64,000 bases of DNA. Origin: Mesobacillus sp. AQ2 (GTDB lineage: Bacteria; Bacillota; Bacilli; Bacillales; Cytobacillaceae). This document shows, piece by piece, positions 32,416 through 41,760 of the stretch. The notes beneath the pieces were generated by a model. That model made no database searches and was not told the DNA's origin. It worked only from the letters and a program-made list of their open reading frames with translations. A program made the position numbers and the translations under genes. Numbering within the stretch: position 1 is the stretch's first letter; each line of letters starts with the position of its first letter. The DNA is taken from assembly GCF_030122805.1 (NCBI RefSeq), contig NZ_CP126080.1:1989001-2053000 (forward strand), given 5' to 3'.

Positions 32416-32429
32416 CGAACATATATTCG
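32416..32429. promoter_or_regulatory. LexA box 3
   Basis: CGAACATATATTCG matches CGAAC-N4-GTTCG in all but one base, and lies just downstream of the yneA -10 at the expected transcription start. Confidence 0.85.
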
Positions 32430-32445
32430 TTAGGGAGTGTCGATT

Positions 32446-33433
<988 letters not shown>

Positions 33434-33510
33434 GGCTCCTTTCTTGTAAAACTAGAAAAAATTTAGTAAGATGTCATTTGACGTAATTTTTTACACAAAG
33501 GAGCTTTACA

Positions 33511-33744
33511 ATGCTATCAAGTGATAAAATTGCTAGAATCAATGAACTGGCAAGGAAAGCAAAAACATCAACGCTGACAGAAGAGGAAGCAAAGGAACAG
33601 ACAAAGCTTCGAGCCGAGTATCTCCAGTCATTCCGTTCTTCTATGCTGAATACACTAAAGGGAGTTACCATTGTTGATCCAGAAGGCAATGATGTTACAC
33701 CTGAAAAACTAAAAGAAGAAAAATTGAAGAATAAACTTCATTAA
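33511..33744 (+). CDS. ynzC: YnzC, DUF896 family protein
   Basis: 77 aa helical protein of the DUF896 family. [20 protein letters not shown] and [18 protein letters not shown] form the conserved two-helix hairpin; the C-terminal part is charged. Third gene of the SOS operon in B. subtilis; function unknown. AAAGGAG lies before ATG 33511. A strong terminator follows, so the operon ends here and tkt has its own promoter. Confidence 0.94.
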   Translation: MLSSDKIARINELARKAKTSTLTEEEAKEQTKLRAEYLQSFRSSMLNTLKGVTIVDPEGNDVTPEKLKEEKLKNKLH

Positions 33745-33755
33745 TATATTCAATT

Positions 33756-33791
33756 TGGAATACATGAGAGAATGTATTCCATTTTTATTTT
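33756..33791 (+). terminator. Terminator of the yneA-yneB-ynzC operon
   Basis: TGGAATACAT (33756-33765) and ATGTATTCCA (33772-33781) form a perfect 10-bp stem with a GAGAGA loop and a T-rich tail. From here to about 33990 I see no further feature. Confidence 0.92.
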
Positions 33792-33994
33792 GGAAGCATG
33801 ACAGATGAAAAAACTGAATGTTATATTCGACTACTGAAGTGAAAAATCAGCAATGGAACAATTTTAAAGGCCTCTTAGCTTCTATGTCAAAATCTATATT
33901 CCGTCTTCATCTGAAGCGTTTGCTTACATAAGTACAGCGAGTATGTGTCAAAATAAATAACAATACGGCGTTTTCTGTCTCCTTCAGGCATAAT

Positions 33995-34024
33995 TTGTTG
34001 TATAATAATTTCTCTCGCTATAAT
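33995..34024 (+). promoter_or_regulatory. Probable tkt promoter
   Basis: TTGTTG (33995-34000) and TATAAT (34019-34024) are 18 bases apart, 40 bases before the tkt start. Another TATAAT at 34001-34006 has no good -35. Confidence 0.45.
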
Positions 34025-34064
34025 ATTAATGATGTAGCCAGTACCTATAGAAAGGATGTATTAA

Positions 34065-36074
34065 ATGTTTAAAGAAATTGATATGCTTTCAATTGATTCC
34101 ATTCGTACTTTATCAATTGATGCGATTGAAAAAGCAAATTCCGGCCATCCAGGCATGCCGATGGGGGCAGCACCGATGGCTTACACATTATGGACTCGTT
34201 ATATGAATATCAACCCTAAGAATCCAGAATGGTTCAACCGCGATCGGTTTGTCTTGTCTGCCGGACACGGATCTATGCTGCTATACAGCTTACTGCACCT
34301 TGCAGGTTATGATCTATCAATGGAAGATATTAAGCAATTCCGTCAGTGGGGAAGCAAGACACCAGGACATCCTGAGTTTGGACACACTGCCGGTGTAGAC
34401 GCAACAACCGGACCGCTTGGCCAGGGAATTGCCATGGCGGTTGGTATGGCGATGGCTGAACGTCACCTGGCTGCTGTTTATAATAAGGATAACTACAATA
34501 TCGTTGATCACTATACATATAGTATCTGCGGTGATGGCGATCTTATGGAAGGCGTTTCTGCTGAGGCAGCTTCACTTGCAGCTCACCTTAAATTGGGTAA
34601 AATGATTGTTCTATATGATTCAAACGATATCTCACTGGATGGCGATCTTAATAAGTCATTCTCTGAAAGTGTTGAGGGCCGTTTTAAAGCATACGGATGG
34701 CAATATATCCGCGTTGAAGATGGCAATAATCTCGATGAAATCGCAAAGGCGATCGAGGAAGCAAAAACAGATGCAGATCGTCCGACCATGATAGAAGTTA
34801 AGACCATCATCGGATATGGTTCACCTAACCTCTCTGGTAAATCAGATGTTCACGGTGCCCCACTTGGCGCCGATGAATTGAAACTTACAAAGGAAGCTTA
34901 CAAATGGACATTTGAAGAAGACTTCCATGTACCAAGTGAAGTTTATGATCACTTCAAACAGCAAATCGCTGATAAAGGTGAACAAACAGAACAAGCTTGG
35001 AATGAACAATTCTCTCAATATAAGAGGGAGTATCCAGAACTGGGTGCCCAGCTTGAAAAAGCTATAAAGGGTGAGTTAGTAGATGGATGGGATAAGGACA
35101 TTCCAGTATACGAAGAAGGCAAGAGCCTTGCGAGCCGTGCATCTTCTGGTGAAGCACTTAACGGCATTGCGAAAAACCTTCCTTACTTGATTGGCGGATC
35201 AGCTGACCTTGCTGGTTCAAACAAAACAATGATCAAGGGAACAGGCGATTTCTTCCCAGGTTCATTCGAAGGCCGCAATATCTGGTTCGGGGTGCGTGAA
35301 TTCGCCATGGGAGCAGCTATGAACGGTATGGCACTTCACGGAGGCCTTAAGGTGTTTGGCGGAACATTCTTCGTATTCTCTGATTACCTGAAACCAGCAA
35401 TCAGACTTGCTGCGTTAATGGGATTGCCTGTAACCTTTGTGTTCACACATGACAGCATCGCGGTTGGGGAAGATGGTCCAACCCACGAACCTGTAGAACA
35501 GCTTGCCGGACTTCGCGCAATGCCAAACCTGTCAGTGATTCGTCCTGCGGATGGCAACGAAACAGCAGCTGCATGGAAGCTGGCAGTTGAATCAACTAAG
35601 AATCCTACAGCTCTGGTGCTGACTCGCCAAAACCTGCCGACAATCAAGAATACGGACAAGAATGCGTACGAAGGCGTTTCAAAAGGTGCTTATGTCATCT
35701 CTCCAGCTGGAAAAGAAACAGCAGATGCATTGATCCTTGCAGCAGGTTCAGAAGTAGGACTTGCAGTTAAGGCACAAGAGGCTTTAGCTTCTGAAGGCAT
35801 CGACATTGCGGTTGTCAGCATGCCTGCATGGGATCGCTTCGAGCAGCAATCAAAGGAATACAAAGAAAGTGTCATTCCAAAGTCTGTCAAGAAGCGTCTA
35901 GGAATCGAAATGGGCTCTTCACTTGGCTGGCACCGTTATGTTGGTGACGAGGGAGAAGTACTTGCGATCGATACATTTGGTGCATCAGCGCCTGGTGAAA
36001 AGATCATGGAAGAGTATGGATTCTCTGTCAACAATGTTGTCGCTCGCGTAAAAGCATTGATCGAGCAAGACTAA
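34065..36074 (+). CDS. tkt: Transketolase
   Basis: Thiamine-diphosphate enzyme of 669 aa for two-carbon transfer in the non-oxidative pentose phosphate pathway. The N-terminus [19 protein letters not shown], the ThDP motif [17 protein letters not shown] with NDIS, the pyrimidine domain [18 protein letters not shown] and [20 protein letters not shown], and the C-terminal domain are all complete. AGAAAGGATG lies before ATG 34065. Same position after ynzC as in B. subtilis; codon use here is more biased than in neighbouring accessory genes, as expected for a highly expressed gene. Confidence 0.97.
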   Translation: MFKEIDMLSIDSIRTLSIDAIEKANSGHPGMPMGAAPMAYTLWTRYMNINPKNPEWFNRDRFVLSAGHGSMLLYSLLHLAGYDLSMEDIKQFRQWGSKTPGHPEFGHTAGVDATTGPLGQGIAMAVGMAMAERHLAAVYNKDNYNIVDHYTYSICGDGDLMEGVSAEAASLAAHLKLGKMIVLYDSNDISLDGDLNKSFSESVEGRFKAYGWQYIRVEDGNNLDEIAKAIEEAKTDADRPTMIEVKTIIGYGSPNLSGKSDVHGAPLGADELKLTKEAYKWTFEEDFHVPSEVYDHFKQQIADKGEQTEQAWNEQFSQYKREYPELGAQLEKAIKGELVDGWDKDIPVYEEGKSLASRASSGEALNGIAKNLPYLIGGSADLAGSNKTMIKGTGDFFPGSFEGRNIWFGVREFAMGAAMNGMALHGGLKVFGGTFFVFSDYLKPAIRLAALMGLPVTFVFTHDSIAVGEDGPTHEPVEQLAGLRAMPNLSVIRPADGNETAAAWKLAVESTKNPTALVLTRQNLPTIKNTDKNAYEGVSKGAYVISPAGKETADALILAAGSEVGLAVKAQEALASEGIDIAVVSMPAWDRFEQQSKEYKESVIPKSVKKRLGIEMGSSLGWHRYVGDEGEVLAIDTFGASAPGEKIMEEYGFSVNNVVARVKALIEQD

Positions 36075-36086
36075 AATTAACTTTAT

Positions 36087-36123
36087 AAAAGAGCACGTAA
36101 CCATTAATGGTTGCGTGCTTTTG
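36087..36123 (+). terminator. tkt terminator
   Basis: A long imperfect stem: GAGCACGTAACCATT (36091-36105) pairs with AATGGTTGCGTGCTT (36106-36120), flanked by A and T runs. Confidence 0.88.
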
Positions 36124-36276
36124 TGATTAAAAGAACCTCCGCTTTTTTTTAGACTATTTTAGCAAAACTATATTCCTTGGGGAAATAACCTTCTTTTATA
36201 TAGAATTTGAAAAAAGAGACAGTAAATGTTAAAATGTTAACGAACTGATGTTCTGAAAAATGGAAGGAGTGCTGTT

Positions 36277-36699
36277 ATGGTAACAGGAATTGTCCCCTAC
36301 ATAGTAACAAACGGGAATGGCCAGGAAGCAGTGAAATTTTATCAGGAAGCATTGGGAGCAGAAGTGATCAGTCTGCAAACATTCGGTGATATGCCTGCAA
36401 ACCCTGATCATCCTCTTCCTGAAGAAGCGAAGAACCGGGTGTTGAATGCCCAGTTGAAAATTGGCGGTGCTGGCCTCATGCTATCAGATACATTCCCTGG
36501 CCACCCATACCAGCTTGGTTCCCAGGTAACAATCGCGCTTCTGGTGGATGATGCTGCTGAAGCAAAAGAAATCTTTAATAAATTGCAGGTGGATGGAAAG
36601 GTAACAATGCCCCTTCAGGAAACCTTCTGGAGTCCCGCTTACGGCCAGGTGACCGATAAGTTTGGCATCGAGTGGCAAGTATCAACAGAAAGTAAATAA
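36277..36699 (+). CDS. VOC family protein (PhnB/YjdN-like)
   Basis: 140 aa vicinal-oxygen-chelate protein. The PhnB-type pattern runs GIVPYIVTNGNGQEAVKFYQ, LQTFGDMP, LMLSDTFPGHPYQLGSQV and ends FWSPAYGQVTDKFGIEWQ. Ligand or activity unknown; the group includes proteins linked to oxidative or antibiotic stress. GAAGGAGTG precedes ATG 36277. It is one of several genes placed between tkt and sirA, which are closer together in B. subtilis. Confidence 0.9.
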   Translation: MVTGIVPYIVTNGNGQEAVKFYQEALGAEVISLQTFGDMPANPDHPLPEEAKNRVLNAQLKIGGAGLMLSDTFPGHPYQLGSQVTIALLVDDAAEAKEIFNKLQVDGKVTMPLQETFWSPAYGQVTDKFGIEWQVSTESK

Positions 36700-36736
36700 T
36701 CCCCGGCTGGACTGCATATGCAGTCTGGCTTATTTT
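36700..36736 (+). terminator. Terminator-like hairpin after the VOC gene
   Basis: GACTGCA and TGCAGTC (36709-36724, self-complementary core with surrounding partial pairs CTGG/CTGG) are followed by TTATTTTATTT. Confidence 0.55.
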
Positions 36737-36819
36737 ATTTACATAAAGAGATTGAATGGTTACGCAAAGTGGAATCACTATATATATCAACTTTGGTAAA
36801 TTAGGAGGGGGAATTGTTT

Positions 36820-37566
36820 ATGTCGAGTGGGTTTAAAGGAAAGACTGTAATTATAACGGGCGGTGCTAATGGAATCGGCAAAGGGATTGCAAGAGCATTT
36901 GCGCAAGAACATGCAAATGTATGTATCGCAGACATAGATGAATCCAGGGGAAAAGAATTAATATCCGATCTTAAAGAAATCGGCGGAAAAGCAAGATTTT
37001 ATCAAACAGATGTCAGAAAAGAAAAGGACATTGTCAATCTTGTGGACAGTGTGTTGAGTGACTTCGGGCAGATAGATGTATTGATAAATAATGCCGGAGT
37101 GTCGCGGTTCAAGCCGTTGTTCGAGCTTACTACTGAAGAATGGGAGGATGTTGTATTTACCAATCTCAGGAGTGTGTTTATCGGCTCACGTGAAGCGGCC
37201 AGAAGGATGAATGAAGGTGCACGAATCATAAATATCGCATCAACGAGGGCAACTATGTCTGAACCAAATTCAGAAGCATATGCTTCCTCTAAAGGCGGAA
37301 TCGTTGCCTTGACACATGCACTTGCCGCTTCGCTTCAAGAGAAAGGGATTACAGTCAACTCAATAAGCCCCGGGTGGATCCAGACAGTAGATTATGAAGA
37401 TTTGCGTGAGAAGGACCATCTTCAGCATTGGTCCAATCGTGTCGGGAAACCGGAAGATATTGCAAGAGCGTGCTTATATTTGGCTGACAAGGATAATGAT
37501 TTTATAAATGGGCAGGACCTCGTCATTGATGGAGGAATGACTCGTAAAATGATTTATGAAGAATAA
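36820..37566 (+). CDS. Short-chain dehydrogenase/reductase (SDR)
   Basis: 248 aa classical SDR using NAD(P)H. The Rossmann motif TGGANGIGKGIARAF, the NNAG motif in VLINNAGVSRF, catalytic Ser in INIASTRATMSE, the YxxxK in EAYASSKGGIVALTHAL, and the C-terminal INGQDLVIDGGMTRKM are all present. An acidic residue follows the second strand (IADIDESRG), which favours NAD. Substrate unknown. ATG 36820 has AGGAGGGGG 8 bases upstream; an in-frame TTG two codons earlier is less likely. Confidence 0.93.
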   Translation: MSSGFKGKTVIITGGANGIGKGIARAFAQEHANVCIADIDESRGKELISDLKEIGGKARFYQTDVRKEKDIVNLVDSVLSDFGQIDVLINNAGVSRFKPLFELTTEEWEDVVFTNLRSVFIGSREAARRMNEGARIINIASTRATMSEPNSEAYASSKGGIVALTHALAASLQEKGITVNSISPGWIQTVDYEDLREKDHLQHWSNRVGKPEDIARACLYLADKDNDFINGQDLVIDGGMTRKMIYEE

Positions 37567-37661
37567 GGATTCAGGGAGCTGCTAAAAATGATGGCTGCTC
37601 CCTTTTAACTTCAGATGATTTCTAATAAAATAGAAATAGAAAATCATTTGGGAGAGAACGA

Positions 37662-38357
37662 ATGAAGTACACCAAAAAGAAACCTAAAAAGAAAAATCAA
37701 GTCCAAAGGAACTTCAATCTGGCAATTTTATTGTTTCTTGCCTTTATAGGTTTCTTCCTATTTGATAGGTTCCTTGATTTAGATATTTATAACCTAAAGA
37801 AGATGAATGTCGGGGTGACCAGTTCTATTGGTGAGGTTGCTAAATATACTCCGTTGATTGCGGAGGAATTGCAAAAGGTCGGCCTCGAGGAACATACTGT
37901 TACTGTTGCCGCACTAATGATGCAGGAAAGCAAAGGAAAGGGTGGTGATCCCATGCAAGCTTCTGAATCCATGGGATTAGCGCCAAATTCGATCAAGGAT
38001 CCCCAACAAAGCATACAGCAGGGTGTTAAGTATTTTCACCGGGTTATGGATTATGGCAAAAAGATGCAAGTCGATTTTCCAACGGTTATCCAGGCATATA
38101 ATATGGGAATCGGCTACATCGATTTTGTTGCTCAAAATGGCAACAAGCACAGCGAGGAACTCGCAAAGAAGTTTTCGATGATCCAGGTTGAGAAAAATCC
38201 GCAAACCTATAATTGTGGAGGGGACAAGAATAATTTCCGCTATCCATATTGCTATGGAGATTTCACCTATAGCACAAAAGTTGCCAGGCATATGGAAACC
38301 ATTTCGGTCAACAGTCCTGGGAGTTTAAATGAAGATTCAACTAAACGAGCATTTTAA
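37662..38357 (+). CDS. Lysozyme-like peptidoglycan hydrolase, membrane anchored
   Basis: 231 aa protein with a basic N-terminus, one membrane helix (FNLAILLFLAFIGFFLFDRF) and an extracytoplasmic lysozyme/lytic-transglycosylase-type domain. The catalytic Glu lies in ALMMQESKGKGGDPMQASES, followed by the GLAPNSIKDPQQSIQQGV and VIQAYNMGIGYIDFV motifs of the family found in CwlT-like muramidases. It likely cuts glycan strands during wall growth. GGGAGAG precedes ATG 37662. Confidence 0.88.
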   Translation: MKYTKKKPKKKNQVQRNFNLAILLFLAFIGFFLFDRFLDLDIYNLKKMNVGVTSSIGEVAKYTPLIAEELQKVGLEEHTVTVAALMMQESKGKGGDPMQASESMGLAPNSIKDPQQSIQQGVKYFHRVMDYGKKMQVDFPTVIQAYNMGIGYIDFVAQNGNKHSEELAKKFSMIQVEKNPQTYNCGGDKNNFRYPYCYGDFTYSTKVARHMETISVNSPGSLNEDSTKRAF

Positions 38358-38371
38358 TTTTTCTGGTTGAG

Positions 38372-38406
38372 TGTTCCAATTGACTGTTCCAATTGACTGT
38401 TCCAAT
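38372..38406. repeat. 13-bp tandem repeat, 2.7 copies
   Basis: TGTTCCAATTGAC occurs at 38372-38384 and 38385-38397, and the first nine bases again at 38398-38406. It lies just behind the lysozyme-like gene. Between 38407 and 38642 I see no gene or clear regulatory site. Confidence 0.85.
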
Positions 38407-38642
38407 ATTGAAAAGACCGGAATGTTTGCTTTTCGTTCATACGAATGAAAGTAGAGAAACTCCCTTTGTGACAGCTTTCATCTCCGGTTATCATATGACT
38501 ATCAACAGGTACATGAACTTCCAATGTTTATTCGCATAACTTAATCACCTTTGTAAGATTATTGCAAATAGCAAAAGTACCAGATGGATTTGAAACTAGA
38601 TTTAGATTTATATTCAGATTTATCGAGACACATTTAAAACTT

Positions 38643-38672
38643 AACACCCATCTAATGGGTGTTTTTTTTTGC
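38643..38672 (+). terminator. Hairpin terminator in the long gap before the 49-residue gene
   Basis: AACACCCAT (38643-38651) and ATGGGTGTT (38655-38663) form a perfect 9-bp stem followed by nine T. It is nearly 300 bases after the lysozyme-like stop, so it may end an untranslated tail or a small RNA. Confidence 0.8.
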
Positions 38673-38760
38673 TAGATGGAGAAAATTTGCGGGAAAAAGA
38701 AACAAAAAGGTAAATATATTAGTAATAAATACCCATAATATGATACAGGAGGTGTATCGT

Positions 38761-38910
38761 ATGTTTGAGTATGGGAAAGATATTCCGTTGGAGGGTGCTT
38801 TAGTGGATCAGGCTGCCCAGCAGGAAAAGGCAGTAGAACAGCAAATTAGCGAAGGAACCATTTACAGCTTTGACCACCGTAAGGACATTCCATTGGACGG
38901 AGTTAAATAA
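38761..38910 (+). CDS. Small protein with an internal KDIPL repeat
   Basis: 49 aa protein from ATG 38761, with AGGAGGTG upstream. It has two related ends, EYGKDIPLEGALVD and DHRKDIPLDGVK, separated by a Gln/Glu-rich helix (QAAQQEKAVEQQISEG). No family is recognised. The strong ribosome site, own terminator and internal duplication argue that it is a real gene. The peptide motif KDIPLxG suggests a repeated binding module; that is inference. Confidence 0.7.
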   Translation: MFEYGKDIPLEGALVDQAAQQEKAVEQQISEGTIYSFDHRKDIPLDGVK

Positions 38911-38916
38911 TTCAGT

Positions 38917-38946
38917 AAAAAAAGCCTGAAAACAGGCTTTTTTGTT
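38917..38946. terminator. Bidirectional terminator
   Basis: AAAAAAGCCTG and CAGGCTTTTTT flank a short A-rich loop between the convergent small-protein and azoreductase genes. Confidence 0.88.
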
Positions 38947-38949
38947 TGT

Positions 38950-39585
38950 CTAAAATTGTTTTGCCAGTTCGTTTGCACGCTGGATGGCTTGTTGCTTGAT
39001 TTCCTCTGCTTTCTCAGGCATAGCTGCCATTCCTTCAATCGCAAGTGTTTCTGCATCTTCTATACCCATGAATGCCAGGACGGTACGCAGGTAACGGTCA
39101 CCAAACTCCATTTCTTTAGCCGGGCCCTCAGAATAGACTCCGCCGCGCGCCTGGATATGGAGAGCTTTCTTTCCGCCAAGCAAGCCCACCGGTCCCTCTG
39201 CTGTATATTTAAAAGTTTTTCCGGCAATCGCAATATTATCAATGTAAGCCTTCATTTTCGGAGGGAAGCTGAAGTTCCAGAACGGAGTTACAAAGATATA
39301 TTTGTCTCCTGCAACGAATTGGTCAGTAAGGGTATTGATTGCACTAACTTTTTGCTTCTCATCGTCACTGAGCTGTTCGAAAGCAGAACCTTTCTGTAAC
39401 TTGCCCCAGCCGCTGAAAACATCTGTATCGATAAACGGAACGTCCATTTTATAAAGATCGAGTCTAACGACTTCATCTGCAGGATTGTTCTCGCGGTAAG
39501 CCTTGATGAATTCCTCACCAACCGTTAAACTGAATGATTCTTCAACGGCTTTCGGATTAGCAGTAATATAAAGTACAGTAGCCAT
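38950..39585 (-). CDS. azoR: FMN-dependent NADH-azoreductase
   Basis: 211 aa flavodoxin-fold enzyme that reduces azo dyes and quinones with NADH. The FMN-phosphate segment near the N-terminus ([17 protein letters not shown]), [18 protein letters not shown] and the [20 protein letters not shown] loop are typical of AzoR. AAAGGATG lies before ATG 39585. In Bacillus such enzymes are often induced by electrophiles or quinones. The repeat array of family B lies directly upstream, between this gene and sirA. Confidence 0.94.
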   Translation of the reverse strand: MATVLYITANPKAVEESFSLTVGEEFIKAYRENNPADEVVRLDLYKMDVPFIDTDVFSGWGKLQKGSAFEQLSDDEKQKVSAINTLTDQFVAGDKYIFVTPFWNFSFPPKMKAYIDNIAIAGKTFKYTAEGPVGLLGGKKALHIQARGGVYSEGPAKEMEFGDRYLRTVLAFMGIEDAETLAIEGMAAMPEKAEEIKQQAIQRANELAKQF

Positions 39586-39663
39586 GTATAGTCATCCTTT
39601 CTATTTCAAAGTAACATTGATATATTCCCCTAAATAGGACCCACTATTCCTCTTTTTCGATAA

Positions 39664-40085
39664 AAGATACCCTTAAGCAAGGGTACTTGCGCCAATAAGG
39701 GTACCATTCAAGGCAAGAGATACCCTTAAGCTAGGGTACTTGCGCCAATAAGGGTACCATTCAAGGCAAGAGATACCCTTATGCAAGAGTTCTCGTGCCA
39801 ATAAGGGTACCATTCAAGGCAAGAGATACCCTTATGCAAGGGTTCTTGTGCCAATAGGGTACCATTCAAGGCAAGAGATATCCTTATGCAAGAGTTCTTG
39901 CGCCAATAAGGGTACCATTCAAGGCAAGAGATACCCTTATGGAAGGGTTCTCGTTCCTATAAGGGTACCATTTAAGGCAAGAGGTACCCTTATGGAAGGG
40001 TTCTTGCGCCAATAAGGGTACCATTTAAGTCGAAAAACACCCTTATGCAAGGGTTCTCGCTCCAAAAAAAGGTATCATTCACTCC
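39664..40085. repeat. 53-bp tandem repeat, family B, eight units
   Basis: The anchor GTACCATT (GTATCATT in the last unit) starts at 39701, 39754, 39807, 39859, 39912, 39965, 40018 and 40072, so spacings are 53, 53, 52, 53, 53, 53, 54. Each unit has TACCCTTA ... CAAGGGT ... TAAGGGTA, nested inverted repeats able to form hairpins, followed by CATTCAAGGCAAGAGA. It fills the intergenic space between the divergent azoR and sirA genes. Confidence 0.95.
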
Positions 40086-40159
40086 AAAATTGGCATTGCT
40101 GTGAAAGTGGTGACAATAGAAGAGAAAAAATTTATAATAAAATGTAAGAAAGTTTTGAA

Positions 40160-40225
40160 TTCGACAAGATTAGTGGATATTTTCGGCATATTTAGACAAA
40201 CGCAGACCGATGGTTTTTCTATAAT
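40160..40225 (+). promoter_or_regulatory. Putative Spo0A-controlled sirA promoter
   Basis: TATAAT at 40220-40225 is the -10. Two near-matches to the 0A box in its reverse form TTCGACAAA lie upstream: TTCGACAAG (40160-40168) and TTAGACAAA (40192-40200), each with one mismatch. The second overlaps the expected -35 position (40197-40202), the layout of Spo0A-activated SigA promoters. B. subtilis sirA is controlled by Spo0A. Confidence 0.6.
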
Positions 40226-40260
40226 AAAGACAAAAGCTTGTCTGCAGAGGAGGGGATCAG

Positions 40261-40701
40261 GTGAGATCCTACCAGCTATATCTAATAGAAGATGAATTTG
40301 CCTCCCATTATTTCGGAAGAGAACGGATGTTTTATCAATTATTTCTAGAATATAGTCAAGCAAAAGGTTATTTGAAATCCATCATATCAAAACAAGTAGA
40401 CTTCGTGACCAGGTCCATTCCTGCCCTTCGAATCCATCAGCTTCTGCATCAGCAGCTTTCCAAAACACAAGGGTTTTATGTCGAGAACGGAACATATGTA
40501 TATGAAAACAAAACAAACAATAGTTTAGCCATACTTAGGGTCCATGAAAGGTGGCTCGAGTTGGATTCCGATGGTCAAGTCGATACTGAAACAGTCTTCT
40601 TTGAAATCCTCCGCAAATGTGAATCATCATTCCTTGCGATCGACCTTGAATCAAACAAATATGGATGGCTGAAGCCGATCAAAGAGCGGAAATACGTGTG
40701 A
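40261..40701 (+). CDS. sirA: Sporulation inhibitor of replication SirA
   Basis: 146 aa protein that binds DnaA domain I and blocks chromosome re-initiation as cells enter sporulation. The N-terminus SYQLYLIEDEFASHYFGRE and the C-terminus FLAIDLESNKYGWLKPIKER closely follow B. subtilis SirA (EEFANHYFGRE and YGWLNPVKER, as remembered). GTG 40261 has AGAGGAGGGG upstream. The promoter has two 0A-box-like sites. It is followed by yneF as in B. subtilis. Confidence 0.94.
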   Translation: MRSYQLYLIEDEFASHYFGRERMFYQLFLEYSQAKGYLKSIISKQVDFVTRSIPALRIHQLLHQQLSKTQGFYVENGTYVYENKTNNSLAILRVHERWLELDSDGQVDTETVFFEILRKCESSFLAIDLESNKYGWLKPIKERKYV

Positions 40702-40858
40702 TATTTTCACCTGTACATTTTAGAGGTAGCTTTTTTATAGAAAATGACGAAAAAGTTCATTAAAGAGTGTTTTTGATAGAGAAAAAAATACACAGATATT
40801 GTATAATAGCTGTTGGTTTAGTACACTGTATGTTAGACAACATGAAGGAGGAAGTTTT

Positions 40859-41074
40859 ATGTGGACAATAATTCTAGTTGGTATACTGGCATTAGTTGTC
40901 GGTGTAGCGCTAGGATTTTTCATTGCTCGTAAATACATGGAGAGCTACTTAAAGAAAAATCCGCCAATCAACGAACAAATGCTTAAAATGATGATGATGC
41001 AAATGGGTATGAAACCATCCCAGAAGAAAATCAATCAAATGATGTCAGCAATGAACAAGCAGACAGGAAAATAA
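40859..41074 (+). CDS. yneF: YneF, UPF0154 membrane protein
   Basis: 71 aa protein with an N-terminal membrane helix ([20 protein letters not shown]) and a Met/Lys-rich cytoplasmic tail ([20 protein letters not shown]), typical of UPF0154. Function unknown; conserved in Firmicutes and located after sirA in Bacillus. AAGGAGG precedes ATG 40859. Confidence 0.95.
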   Translation: MWTIILVGILALVVGVALGFFIARKYMESYLKKNPPINEQMLKMMMMQMGMKPSQKKINQMMSAMNKQTGK

Positions 41075-41085
41075 TAAAGAAGGAC

Positions 41086-41118
41086 AAGCACTCATCATAT
41101 GGATGGGTGCTTTTCTTA
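41086..41118 (+). terminator. yneF terminator
   Basis: AAGCACTCATC (41086-41096) and GATGGGTGCTT (41102-41112), one G-T pair, 5-base loop, T run after. Confidence 0.88.
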
Positions 41119-41126
41119 TTAGTGGA

Positions 41127-41400
41127 GTTTTATTGGACATTTTGAAGTGGGTAAGGAGCTGAAATGTCTAAGAAACCGAATTTAATGGACATTTTGAAGT
41201 GGTTAAGAAGCTGAAATGTCTAAGAAACCGAATTTAATGGACATTTTGGAGTAGCTTAGGAACTGAAATGTCTAAGAAACTGGATTTAATGGACATTTCG
41301 GAGTGGATTAGGAGTGGAAATGTCTAAGAAACCGGATTTAATGGACAATTTGAAGTGGCACAGAAGGTGAAATGTCTAAGAAACTCTCTTAATGGCCTTT
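41127..41400. repeat. 52-bp tandem repeat, family C, five units plus a remnant
   Basis: GGAC of the unit start TTAATGGACATTTT occurs at 41135, 41187, 41239, 41291 and 41343, exactly 52 bp apart; a degenerate sixth (GGCC) is at 41394. Each unit carries GGACATTT and, 27 bases on, AAATGTC, which form an inverted repeat, then TAAGAAACCGAA. It lies between the convergent yneF and small minus-strand gene. Confidence 0.95.
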
Positions 41401-41446
41401 TAAAAGGATAGAGGGGATCTTGAATTGGCTGATTCAACTAATCAAT

Positions 41447-41476
41447 AAAAATAACGCCAAAATCGGCGTTATTTTT
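41447..41476 (-). terminator. Terminator of the small minus-strand gene
   Basis: AAAAATAACGCC (41447-41458) and GGCGTTATTTTT (41465-41476) form a perfect 12-bp stem with a 6-base loop, overlapping the stop codon of the minus-strand gene. Confidence 0.9.
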
Positions 41477-41621
41477 GTTTGTCTCCGGCCTTCTTTTTTG
41501 CTCCTTGCTGAAAAATCGAGTCAAAAAACTCATCTGCCGTTTCTAATGTTCCGCCATGTAATTGTCCGTCTGTGCCTCGCTTGTTTTTATCAGCATTAAT
41601 AGGATTATGGATTCTGACCAT
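41469..41621 (-). CDS. Small hypothetical protein
   Basis: 50 aa protein from ATG 41621, with AAAGGAGGTG upstream on the minus strand. The sequence starts MVRIHNPINADKNKRGTDGQ and has an acidic helix ETADEFFDSIFQQGAKK. It is hydrophilic with no membrane helix or cysteine. No family recognised; the strong ribosome site and a dedicated terminator make it a likely gene. Confidence 0.72.
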   Translation of the reverse strand: MVRIHNPINADKNKRGTDGQLHGGTLETADEFFDSIFQQGAKKKAGDKQK

Positions 41622-41760
41622 ATATAAAGCACCTCCTTTAATTAGATTTTGTCATTGCAGATGAATTTAACCGGCAAAAGTAAATGTGAAACTATGGCAG
41701 GACATCTTGTGGCTGATAAAGAATATAGTTCCCTGACAAACATAAAAAAGGGGAAAAAGT

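Noticed and set aside
39664..40085. CRISPR array
   Set aside because: The units are tandem copies along their whole 53 bp, with no constant repeat alternating with unique spacers, and no cas genes are nearby. The same applies to the arrays at 41127, 49245 and 61285.
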